From Branchiostoma lanceolatum (Eukaryota; Chordata; Leptocardii; Amphioxiformes; Branchiostomatidae), in contig NC_089727.1 of assembly GCF_035083965.1 (NCBI RefSeq), positions 11,413,501-11,477,500 on the forward strand: a DNA stretch of 64,000 nucleotides, written 5' to 3'. The notes beneath the pieces are model-generated. The model worked only from the letters and a program-made list of their open reading frames with translations, had not been told where the DNA came from and did no database searches. Below are positions 26,801 through 34,910 of this stretch, one piece after another; within the stretch, counting starts at the first letter, position 1; every line of letters begins with the position of its first letter. A program made the position numbers and the translations under genes.

Positions 26801-29800
26801 TTTCGACTTGGCCTGTAAGGATGGCCTGAGGGCTGTCTCTTTTTGGGTATTAACACTTTCAGATACTTTCCTCGCGAACTCTTTGTTTCGCATGTTAAGA
26901 TACTTCCCAGCAATGAGGTCAAAAAGCTTCTCTTCCATGGACACAGAGCCTGACCCACCCTCCTCCGACAGAGTCTCTCTATCCATAGACCCACGGCCAG
27001 TCTCCATCTCTATGGACACAGGGCCTGACCCACCCTCCTCCGACAGAGTCTCTCTATCCATAGACCCACGGCCAGTCTCCATCTCTATTGACACAGGGTC
27101 TGACCCACCCTCCTCCGACAGAGTCTCTCTATCCATAGACCCACGGCCAGTCTCCATCTCCATGGACACAGGGCCTGACCCACCCTCCTCCGACAGAGTC
27201 TCACTATCCATAGACCCATGGCCAGTCTCCATCTCCATGGACACAGGGTCTGACCCACCCTCCTCCGACAGAGTCTCTCTATCCATAGACCCACGGCCAG
27301 TCTCCATCTCTATGGACACAGGGCCTGACCCACCCTCCTCCGACAGAGTCTCTCTATCCATAGACCCACGGCCAGTCTCCATCTCTATGGACACAGGGCC
27401 GGTACCACCCTCCTCCGACAGAGTCTCTCTATCCATAGACCCACGGCCAGTCTCCATCTCCATGGACACAGGGTCTGACCCACCCTCCTCCGACAGAGTC
27501 TCTCTATCCATAGACCCACGGCCAGTCTCCATCTCCATGGACACAGGGTCTGACCCACCCTCCTCCGACAGAGTCTCTCTATCCATAGACCCACGGCCAG
27601 TCTCCATCTCTATGGACCCAGGGCCTGACCCACCCTCCTCCGACAGAGTCTCTCTATCCATAGACCCACGGCCAGTCTCCATCTCTATGGACACAGGGCC
27701 GGTACCACCCTCCTCCGACAGAGTCTCTCTATCCATAGACCCACGGCCAGTCTCCATCTCTATGGACACAGGGCCTGACCCACCCTCCTCCGACAGAGTC
27801 TCTCTATCCATAGACCCACGGCCAGTCTCCATCTCTATGGACCCAGGGCCTGACCCACCCTCCTCCGACAGAGTCTCACCATCCATAGACCCACGGCCAG
27901 TCTCAATATCTATGGACCCAGGGCCGGTACCACCCTCCTCAGGCAAAGACTCTGCGGGCATTGGGGTGTGTGACAATGAAATATATACATCAGGTGTATG
28001 GTCATCAACAAGATACTTAACAAACAGGCTCTTCAGAACCTGGTTTTTTAGCACAATGTTGGACAGTGTTTTGGTGGCTTCCCCTCCAAGGATGTCTATC
28101 ACATCAACCTTAAACAGCTTACCACAAAGGGATTCAAGACTTAATCCAAACAAAAACATATTGTCATTGACCAAAAAGAGTCCACCCCTGTTTTTCCTGT
28201 CTAAGTGTTCAAGACTGAATGGAAACCGGGAATTGTCTTGAAGGGTGATTTGGTCTGCCCTTGTAGTACAACAAAGTGCCTTCATCTGTCGGTATTCAGC
28301 AATTTTGGCTTCATTCTCTCTAGCCTTCTTACCGTAACACCTCTGTCTGAGCAAGGATTTCAACTTAGACTCCAGGTTATCCAAGACACGGTAGATGGCC
28401 CATCCCATTAGATACCGGACCTTCCCACAGTTTGCTTTGGACATGTCAAAATGACTTGTATCTGGTTGCACTTGATACAAGTCTTCTTCCACTTTCTTTG
28501 CAACCTCTGAGATAGGATCTAAGATATTTGCAACATATTTATATATCTGCCTTGTCAACTTGCTCAGCAGATCACAAGCTATGTCAGTAGGAATGTCTGT
28601 CTGGCTAATGACTTGGCTCCATCTGCCCTTTGTTTCCTGGTGATTTTCGATGGAACCAAGCTTTGAAATGTGTGTTGTGAAAGCCTTTCTTGGCACAACA
28701 TCAGTTCCTTTAGCCTTGTCAGCCTTTTTCCCTTCAGAGAACATTTCGTCTACCTGGAAAATAAGGTATCCAACCATTGACTTGACGACATCTTTGTTGC
28801 TGTCCAACTTAACAGCAGAGTCAAAGAGATTTGGGCAGATTGGTTTAACATCTTCCCTTAGCAAATGTAATATACTGTTAACACTATATTCTTCTGGAAC
28901 AATAATGTGGTCAAATGTTTCCTCTGAGTCTGACCTTCCACACCGTTCAACTGTATTACTACAGCTCTGCCTCTCCACAACAGGTTCACAGAGCAGAGAT
29001 TTCGAAACCCTGGGGGCCACCAAGTCATGTAGTGTATGAACAGAAGACTCATAGAAACGCAAAACATATGGATGTGGCTTCATGGCATGTTTCACGTAGC
29101 CTGGCAGTACACGTACCATATCAGGTGATGTTGGCCTTGTATATGCCGTGTACTGCTGTCCAGGAGCAAACATACTAAAATCTACAATCTCAACATTTCT
29201 TAATGTGCTGCCCTGGCTCTTATGCACAGTCATTGAAAATCCTAACTGCAACGGGAACTGAAACCTTGCAGCAAGCAAGCGACGGTTGTCATAGTGACCG
29301 AACATTTGTTGTTCCATGATGTATGTCTCTCCTGTTTCAAATGTTACCATGGGCTTATTATTAGAAAATCCTTTAACCACCCCTCCAAGGCCATTCACAA
29401 GTCTGGGGGAGACATGAAACAGGTTTCTGAGTAGTACAACAGGGGCTCCTATCTTAAGACTTAGAATAGAAGGAACCTGGCAAAGCTTGTCAAGCATTGC
29501 TGTATCTCTCCCCAAGTCCTGGGCAGCAAATCGCGTTTCGACCCCTTCCATACTGTCCAGTTTTTGCTGATTGTACACCTCCATGTCTTGTCTCAAGGAG
29601 TAAAGTCTAACAGCAACTTTGGGTAATGGCCTGGTCAACTTTGCTATGAGATCGAGACATGCTGGTGTACGACGGCCAAGTCTGAGGTTGTCCAGCATCT
29701 CTAGGTATTGCGCATTATCTTGTCTGAATACCCCACTCAAGAAAACACAGATATCTACACTGTTCAACCATGATTCGTTCAAAAAACAATAATCTGGGGT

Positions 29801-32800
29801 ATGGTCGTCCCTACGATCAATAGGGGGGAGCTGGAAGAAGTCTCCGGCAAGAACTAACCTGACTCCCCCGAATGGCAGATGGCTTCTTTTGACAAGCTTG
29901 AGAAGACAGTCAACTTTGCTAAAGACAGAAGCACTTAGCATTGAAACTTCATCACAGATGAAAACTTTCAACCGTCCTATCCTCATGACTGACTCTGTGT
30001 CTAGCTGTTGATAGACTGCACCTGCTTCTCTTTGTCCCACCCCTAAGCCAAAGAAACTGTGGACGGTTCGGCCATTTATCAAAAGCGCAGCTTTTCCCGT
30101 GGGAGCCAAAACAGCTACACCCTCTTCGCCATATTTTGCAACCATATTTGTAATAATTTGTCTGACCACCACAGATTTCCCACTGCCCGCCCGACCAGAA
30201 ACAAAAATGTTATAGTCTTCGGCCAAACTACAAACATGGAGCTGTTCGTCTGATAGAGACACCATCTTGACAGTGGGCCCAGTTAAGCAATTAGAACAAA
30301 CGGCAGTTCAGAATCACATGATGGCAACCCTCACTGACTAAAGTACAGAAAGTGATTTACATTTTTATCAAAAACAAAGGTAAAGAAGTTCTCTATGTCA
30401 TGTTTTTTCATACAAAAGGAGATAGATACACCTACAGTTTTATGCAGATGTTAAAACTGCAGATGTTAAAACTGTAAAAACGGGTAAAAGTGATTTACAT
30501 TTTTATCAAAAACAAAGATAAAGAAGTTCTCTATGTCATGTTTTTTTTAATACAAAAGGAGATAGATACACCTACAGTTTTATGCAGATGTTAAAAAAAT
30601 ACTAGTACATAATACTTCGTCTACAGGACAGCCACTGATGTCAAGTCGAGATAAGGGGGGGGGGCTGTGTTATTCTAAACAGTATTTTTTCCAGTTGTGC
30701 TATTCTACAATTTCATTCGACTACCCTCAAAACTCTCTAAGATGCCCCCAAAGACTTTGTCAAACTGACAACAGCTTCTTGGTTGCACACATCATTATTA
30801 AACTAAAACTTAAGTGAACAGCAGTATGAGTAAAAAAATTATATGTTTGTATACGTCTTAATTATCTGCAACAGCAAAACTACCGGCACTAATCTACCTA
30901 CTTAACTACTGCCACCTAAAGCAAACCTGTCTCGATGCCAACACTACATCATGAAGCTTCGGGGAGGCTTGCAAACTGTTTTGAATTCTGCAACAAGAAC
31001 AAAGTATACAACAAAATCAAAAATGGGCACAACATTATCGCTTCCAATTCTTTTCAAATATAACGAAAATATTACATGTAATACGACAGCATACAACGCA
31101 ATGGTATTTTCATTAGAGGTCCGTTGACATTTAGAAGTCTGAACATTTACTCGACTTGTGGGCCGCAAATGTGAACAAACAACAAAAACTGGCGCCAAAA
31201 AAATATCACCCCCCTCCCCACTCCTGCCTTTGTGGCAACAGTGATGGCGATATCATCAATATACTTCGTCTTTGGAACTGGATTTGGCGACCGAAAACCT
31301 TCTTTGCAACAAAAAAACAGCTAAATTACTGTCAAGAGTCATGAAAACGCTACAATTTCCTTACAAATTGGCTGCTAACTTACCGAGCTTGATGCTGCAG
31401 ATGCGATGAAACGTCACAGGAACAAGACTTTGGCGGGAGACTTTGGCGGGAACTGTGGGTCACAGGTCAAATTTCCCTACATCTGATTGGCTAGCGGTTA
31501 TGTCATCATGTTGTGCAGCAGCGGCGTGCTGCGGCAGGAGCGGTACTGCTGGTAACACAGTGACCCGTAAATCGAGCAAATTCCGACAATACAAAATGCC
31601 GTATATTGTTGTTGTTAACAATCTTTAGGCCCCCAAAATACTATACATTGGTAGTAACTGTCTCGCCAATGATAAATCGTTTTAATGTTGTGAGTTGAAT
31701 CACGAAATTTAGCAGAAATTGGCGATATTTAAAACGTCCTTTCCCACCTATCTCGCCCCTAACGGGGCTCGCCCAGACAGAGTTCGGCTTCGCCGAACAT
31801 TGCCGAAAACCGCCGAACACTGTTCGGCTCCGCCGAACACCGAACCCTGTTCGGCTCTCCGAACCCCACGCTCGTGCCTTCGGCATTACTTCGGGTTTTG
31901 CTCGTCACGATCGGAACTTCGGCTGCTATATTCAAGGACAATACCTTTGCCTACTGCCTGTGGTGGAATAGCCTAACATGTGCTGCTCTGAAGGAGTCTA
32001 TCCAGATTATCTCCAGGGAGATGATGTAATTATGGCAGGAACAGGAGGTAATGAAATACTTTGATCTCCCACGGGGAATAACAGTAAACCACACAGGAAA
32101 GAGGAAACTCCTGAGAAAATAGATACAATTTCTGATATTTCAGAACTCTTATTGCTGGTCTTGACAGATAATCTTTCAAATGGAAATTAATATGTGTATG
32201 TTAGTCATCCATCATATGGTAGCCTTTTGTTAGTATTTCATTACCTCATGTTCTTATGGTGACTCACTGACAGTGTATTGAAGTAACAGCAATATCTAGA
32301 GACCAACCAGAATAATAAGTGTGACAGCTCAAAATATCAGGATCAGACATGTAACCAAAGAACATGTTTTTCAACCGCACTGGACCATCTGGCCAGTAAC
32401 AGTGGATGAGGGTATCCTATAATTTCCAAGCAGATCTAACGGTTGCAAAGCCTGTATCCAACTGGCAAATGGAGTTTTTCTAGGGTTGCAATAAAAACTC
32501 ATTTTGCCAGTTGGATACTGTCTTTGCAACCATTAGATCTGTTTGGAGATTAGGTATCCCAGCTGATGTTGCAAAATTGGATATCCTGTTGTTACTGAGT
32601 ACAGTGAGTAAACCTCTTCAGGCTAATCCTGAACCTTTGGGAAGTCCCCAGCTTTAGTTCCTGTGCCCATGACCTCACAGTTGATGCAACATCTCAGTTG
32701 GCAGCTGCCATAGTGAAACCTTATCTTAGCTGTTACCACTTTACTACACTTTACTGGGAAAAGTTCACTATGGCACCATATGGGGTGGGGATGTAGTATT

Positions 32801-34567
32801 GTTGTTGTTTGAATAATGTTCTGGAGCATGCTGCCATATAAGGCTATCAGAAGGAAGGAAGGATGTATATGCTGTCTCCTGGGCTATCCAGGTATAATCT
32901 CCCTCTGCGGTTTGTTTTCCTTAGGATTTAAGCACAAAGAGGGGTCCAAACAGCACAGTTTGTCAGAAATGTTCAGGTTACAAGCCACCCAGTCTCACAA
33001 CATGGCAGGAATCTTGTTGAGATCGAATATAATATGTGGATGCTTTTCTATCATGTGTAATGTAGAAAATACCAATATAACAATGAGACCTTAACTTCAA
33101 TATGTTAAGTTATCCACATCACAGAAGCCAATTAGAACTGGGGTTTGTGATCCCCTGGTGGCATTAACATTCCCCCTGCTGCCTTACCCATAGTCAACAC
33201 AAACACTACCTTGGCAAAATGAAGGTTAATCTCCCCTGACTCATCACATCTAGTAAGACTGGAAATTGGAGTAATATTTATTAGTTCCTCCTTGACTCGG
33301 TCCTTTTCCTGTCTGTATCCTAGTACAATATACAGTGTACTGTATATACATTGTCTAATATAACACATGTTTCCATTAAGTGCTAGCCAAAGGGCATTGC
33401 CCTCACAGCCAGAAGTGGCTGAGTCAAGTTCACATCAAACATCCTGATTCCTGTGTCTCGTCACAGACCTTCCTCTGCTGCTACATCCTTGTTCGACCAC
33501 ACAGACACTGGGTGCTTGTCAACAGGTATTCTGTTACTAATACTACTATACTAATAAGTTGAAGTGCTAGAAATTCGTAGAATAGTCTTTTCATTTTTCT
33601 TCAGTTATATATCATATATCATGAAAATGGTAGTCAAAACTAGCTAGTACTAGTAGGGGATTACACACATAATGTCACCAGTTCGCAGGGTCAAGATCTA
33701 TTTTTGTCCTGCAGTTGAAAATTGATTCTCTAGGGCTTCGACCCAGTCCTGTTGTTAGGAGCTGGCGCTCGAAAGGAAAGGGTACCAGGCCAAAAGCAAC
33801 AGGAGGCCAAAGTGATGCAAATCCGGATTATTTCGAGCGCAGTGATCTATGACCAATTATGATTTCAAACACACTTGTGCACAGGAACACATCTGTTCCG
33901 TACTAATGGAACTGATTTTTCAAAAGACTTCCTTTTTAAAACGTCCCGAGTTGTTAAATAGTTCAGATGTGGTCCGGTCAGGGGTTATGAACAGGTTGGT
34001 GTGGACGTTTTGCCCGGACATGTTTGACCACTGGTAACCTGACCCTAGATTCTAGCTTGGGTGTGAAATGATTGTATTTCAATATTGGGCGAACTTTTGA
34101 TCCCTGGACAAACAGCACTGGTTGTCGTTGGAGTGCTACAATGGCAAATATGGGATGAAGTTTCGTTAAGAGATTTTAAGGTTTAACTGATGGAATCAAC
34201 AGTCATAACCACACTTGGCACAGCATGGTTGATGAAACATCGATTCTAGTGCTGACGCATCTGGATATCGTTCCGTCCATTTACAATCAATAGAATGACA
34301 CGGACATGCTTTCACTGCTGATTACCTGTCTTTCCGTGTCTCCCTGGGCGGCCAGGTAAACCCACAGCGACCGCACTTCTCGACCTCGGCGGCGTTCGTC
34401 AGCTCACAGCCCGGACAGACCTTGGTGCCACCGCCGAACAGCGCAGCCAACAGCCCGGCAGTGTCCGCCCGCGCCTCCCCGCAAGATCGGCAGTTCTGCG
34501 TCGTACCGTCGTTCTGTAACGTGCACTGGGGACACTGCCACGTCGAAGAGGACACCACCGTCCCCAT
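11863..34567 (-). CDS. CAPN15: CAPN15, calpain-15 / SOL-type calpain (14 exons)
   Basis: CAPN15 is an intracellular cysteine protease of the small-optic-lobes (SOL) type, with ubiquitin-binding zinc fingers ahead of a calpain core. Exons (minus strand): 34326-34567, 16909-18279, 16407-16659, 15999-16204, 15442-15625, 14915-15062, 14488-14692, 14044-14196, 13697-13858, 13165-13385, 12725-12879, 12379-12557, 12148-12219, 11863-11968. All phases match, giving 1218 residues (human 1086). Eight RanBP2/NZF-type fingers are visible (for example [30 protein letters not shown]): two in exon 1, five in exon 2 and one in exon 3. The catalytic triad is intact: Cys690 (GNCW), His856 ([10 protein letters not shown]) and Asn876 (RNPWG). 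The SOL-specific C-terminal domain follows. Exon 1 is 16 kb upstream; its link rests on phase (AG|T) and on matching zinc-finger type. Intron 1 hosts a transposase gene and a helicase gene. Confidence 0.92.
15227..15385. mobile_element. 143-bp hAT-like MITE in CAPN15 intron
   Basis: The element (15235-15377) has ends CAGGGCTGTCTC and, reverse complemented, CTGGGCTGTCTC. It is flanked by TTATAGAT at 15227-15234 and 15378-15385, an 8-bp target duplication. The CAGGG-type end and 8-bp duplication fit the hAT superfamily. It is non-coding and sits in the intron between CAPN15 exons 5 and 6. A similar end (GACAGCCCTG) occurs near 42460. Confidence 0.8.
15680..15877. mobile_element. 198-bp MITE (CTGTAAATGCA ends), copy 1
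   Basis: The ends CTGTAAATGCA and TGCACTTACAG are near-inverted repeats, followed on the right by TA, which suggests a TA-targeting (Tc1/mariner-like) origin. The interior carries repeated TTTTAAGTT(C/T)GCG motifs. A second copy of the same family lies in the opposite orientation at 62235-62430. Confidence 0.7.
18280..20124. other. Proximal part of CAPN15 intron 1
   Basis: No gene was identified. Around 19876 and 19944 there is a direct repeat of GGTTTCTCCCGTC followed by CpG-rich sequence, and a C homopolymer near 19929. From about 20000 the sequence becomes CpG-richer, which may be the promoter of the transposase gene starting at 20125. A minus-strand frame at 19052-19297 has a protein-like look but was not assigned. 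Confidence 0.45.
20125..25461 (+). CDS. P-superfamily transposase with N-terminal winged helix (10 exons, intact)
   Basis: This is a P-element/THAP9-type transposase. Exons: 20125-20153, 20475-20677, 21524-22451, 22817-23057, 23348-23447, 23572-23888, 24003-24257, 24388-24506, 24809-25119, 25391-25461. All splice sites and phases agree, giving 857 residues without a stop. Residues about 15-72 (ending [13 protein letters not shown] and a wing) resemble an RFX or D5-primase-type winged helix rather than the THAP finger usual in this family. A C-x2-C motif (RCTHCDK) lies near residue 258. The RNase H-like core shows IVFDEMKIQ (Asp462), CDGGQANR (Asp563), [14 protein letters not shown] (Asp604) and ENMFGCIR (Glu813) followed by NTNPTVLQY, as in P transposases. 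The protein ends 23 residues after this, lacking the family's usual C-terminal domain. It lies antisense within CAPN15 intron 1 and faces a PIF1-like helicase. It is either an active element or domesticated. Confidence 0.85.
20821..21250. repeat. Four-copy tandem repeat, period about 110-120 bp
   Basis: Four imperfect copies each begin TAAAACTTCAACAG and contain GGCATTCTACAAACT followed by GATATGCCAGGCACT. They lie in intron 2 of the transposase gene. Subterminal tandem repeats are common in DNA transposons, so they may belong to the mobile element. Confidence 0.85.
25462..26248. other. Spacer between convergent transposase and helicase genes
   Basis: This presumably holds the 3' UTRs of both genes. 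A plus-strand AATAAA-containing stretch occurs near 25568 (TCAATAAATAG) and again near 25640. A small MITE occupies 25910-26105. Confidence 0.5.
25910..26105. mobile_element. 196-bp MITE with CAGTCAAACCTG ends
   Basis: The left end CAGTCAAACCTG matches the right end CAGGTTTGACTG as an inverted repeat. The right end is followed by TA while the left flank is degenerate, which is compatible with a mariner-like, TA-inserting element. The interior has repeated GTGGTCAC motifs. Non-coding. Confidence 0.65.
26249..30265 (-). CDS. PIF1-like SF1 helicase with repeat region and P-transposase-like domain
   Basis: A single open exon encodes 1338 residues. The first 430 or so form a PIF1-type superfamily 1B 5'-3' DNA helicase: Walker A GRAGSGKS (24-31), CDEVSM (104-109), GDFFQLPP (141-148), GAPVVLLRN, and a motif VI-like [10 protein letters not shown]. 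No Rep nuclease domain precedes it, so it is not a complete Helitron protein. Residues about 610-720 ([12 protein letters not shown] then [13 protein letters not shown]) resemble the C-terminal domain of P-superfamily transposases. Residues about 770-1110 are a 25-residue repeat encoded by a 75-bp minisatellite. A lysine-rich tail with a possible SAP-like helix pair follows. It faces the transposase gene, with 790 bp between their stops. A noncoding first exon with donor at 31384 is possible. Host gene or element cargo remains open. Confidence 0.85.
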   Translation of the reverse strand: MVSLSDEQLHVCSLAEDYNIFVSGRAGSGKSVVVRQIITNMVAKYGEEGVAVLAPTGKAALLINGRTVHSFFGLGVGQREAGAVYQQLDTESVMRIGRLKVFICDEVSMLSASVFSKVDCLLKLVKRSHLPFGGVRLVLAGDFFQLPPIDRRDDHTPDYCFLNESWLNSVDICVFLSGVFRQDNAQYLEMLDNLRLGRRTPACLDLIAKLTRPLPKVAVRLYSLRQDMEVYNQQKLDSMEGVETRFAAQDLGRDTAMLDKLCQVPSILSLKIGAPVVLLRNLFHVSPRLVNGLGGVVKGFSNNKPMVTFETGETYIMEQQMFGHYDNRRLLAARFQFPLQLGFSMTVHKSQGSTLRNVEIVDFSMFAPGQQYTAYTRPTSPDMVRVLPGYVKHAMKPHPYVLRFYESSVHTLHDLVAPRVSKSLLCEPVVERQSCSNTVERCGRSDSEETFDHIIVPEEYSVNSILHLLREDVKPICPNLFDSAVKLDSNKDVVKSMVGYLIFQVDEMFSEGKKADKAKGTDVVPRKAFTTHISKLGSIENHQETKGRWSQVISQTDIPTDIACDLLSKLTRQIYKYVANILDPISEVAKKVEEDLYQVQPDTSHFDMSKANCGKVRYLMGWAIYRVLDNLESKLKSLLRQRCYGKKARENEAKIAEYRQMKALCCTTRADQITLQDNSRFPFSLEHLDRKNRGGLFLVNDNMFLFGLSLESLCGKLFKVDVIDILGGEATKTLSNIVLKNQVLKSLFVKYLVDDHTPDVYISLSHTPMPAESLPEEGGTGPGSIDIETGRGSMDGETLSEEGGSGPGSIEMETGRGSMDRETLSEEGGSGPVSIEMETGRGSMDRETLSEEGGTGPVSIEMETGRGSMDRETLSEEGGSGPGSIEMETGRGSMDRETLSEEGGSDPVSMEMETGRGSMDRETLSEEGGSDPVSMEMETGRGSMDRETLSEEGGTGPVSIEMETGRGSMDRETLSEEGGSGPVSIEMETGRGSMDRETLSEEGGSDPVSMEMETGHGSMDSETLSEEGGSGPVSMEMETGRGSMDRETLSEEGGSDPVSIEMETGRGSMDRETLSEEGGSGPVSIEMETGRGSMDRETLSEEGGSGSVSMEEKLFDLIAGKYLNMRNKEFARKVSESVNTQKETALRPSLQAKSKKASPLTFELFLDDKTDRKDFTHLHLKSLAVKGTDSFAMFTAVQMRLLLVCYGKVMKNNSKKDIINALCEQLRSNDHMLYPQYLTKSYFEMMKKGDLVPQFGLQSGHLNQTVEGSQNRDTTRQRAQRFCPTEDQSRILKDDHLNGNSAHLHQTRANQFGVLLSQIKRWHQTFKKKNSNNVDSQN
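26934..27950. repeat. 75-bp coding minisatellite, 13 full copies plus a partial
   Basis: The period is exactly 75 bp (25 codons), so the helicase frame stays open. On the protein each unit reads like [19 protein letters not shown] followed by RGSMDR. Thirteen full units and one truncated unit differ at a few positions (S/T, G/D, I/M), consistent with recent unequal exchange. Because the period is a multiple of three, the opposite strand is also open through the array. Confidence 0.95.
30349..30596. repeat. Two-copy direct repeat, period 138 bp
   Basis: A unit beginning AAAGTGATTTACATTTTTAT and ending GCAGATGTTAAAA is repeated with few differences, starting at 30349 and 30487. It lies just upstream of the helicase start codon. 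Confidence 0.85.
31150..31560 (-). promoter_or_regulatory. Probable helicase promoter with E2F-like motifs and 5' UTR donor
   Basis: Three matches to the E2F consensus occur: GCGCCAAA at 31192-31199 (TTTGGCGC on the minus strand) and two tandem TTTGGCGGGA motifs at 31429-31438 and 31442-31451. On the minus strand a strong donor (CTCG|GTAAGT) follows position 31384, so a noncoding first exon splicing toward the helicase ORF is plausible. Promoter function and assignment to the helicase are inference. Confidence 0.4.
31782..31864. repeat. Cluster of GTTCGGC-NNN-GCCGAAC palindromes
   Basis: Two 17-bp near-palindromes of this form (31782-31798 and 31822-31838) and a shortened third (31849-31864) occur within 83 bp, in an unusually GC- and CpG-rich island of an AT-rich intron. 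The origin is unknown; it may be a remnant transposon end. Confidence 0.7.
32410..32560. mobile_element. 151-bp hairpin MITE in CAPN15 intron 1
   Basis: The element folds on itself along most of its length. The ends are GGGTATCC and GGTATCCC, and the arms pair through CAGATCTAA, GGTTGCAAAG and GTATCCAACTGGCAAA. The loop is about 20 bp. No clear target duplication was read. Confidence 0.75.
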
Positions 34568-34910
34568 CAGAACATTTTATCGCTTTTTTCTCGAGGAATA
34601 TGTGCTGTAACCGTATCCCAAACTTGCTGTCTCTCAGCGCTCAAACAGTCTCTAAGCAATCAGCAACTTTCGTTCCCTGTACTTGGTTGGTCACTTCCGC
34701 TTTCTGTTCTGCTTCTGCGCATGACGGAAGTACTTTTGGAACGGTTCATCTAAGAATTTTTATAGGTAAAACACAACTTTTGCAACTGAGCACTTTTTAT
34801 TTTGTTTTAACAAAGTATTCTTTATGATTTAGTAAAATACGGAAATATGGTAATATATTAATTCCTCAAAAAGAATTTTGTGACTATAGTGTTCTTCTTC
34901 CACTTTTTAG
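34568..34910. promoter_or_regulatory. Probable bidirectional promoter of CAPN15 and the NIPA2-like gene
   Basis: The interval upstream of CAPN15 exon 1 contains TGCGCATG (34716-34723, NRF1-like half site), ETS-like CTTCCG/CGGAAG motifs, and just beyond it a perfect CRE palindrome TGACGTCA (34961-34968). This fits a housekeeping promoter. Firing toward the plus-strand transporter gene is inferred from orientation only. Confidence 0.4.

Larger units (their letters stand above)
30266..34325. other. Distal part of CAPN15 intron 1
   Basis: This stretch holds a two-copy tandem repeat (30349-30596), a possible helicase promoter (31150-31560), a GC-rich palindrome cluster (31782-31864) and a hairpin MITE (32410-32560). 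A plus-strand stretch at about 33463-33525 is flanked by AG and GT and is open ([20 protein letters not shown]), but it was not assigned to any gene. Confidence 0.45.

Noticed and set aside
26682-28241. 519-codon plus-strand open frame with [17 protein letters not shown]-type repeats
   Set aside because: It is the antisense shadow of the helicase; the 75-bp period keeps both strands open. No domain or splice context supports it.
26249-30265. Helicase as part of a Helitron
   Set aside because: No Rep (HUH) domain, no TC start or CTRR hairpin end was recognised, and the adjacent gene is a P-type transposase.
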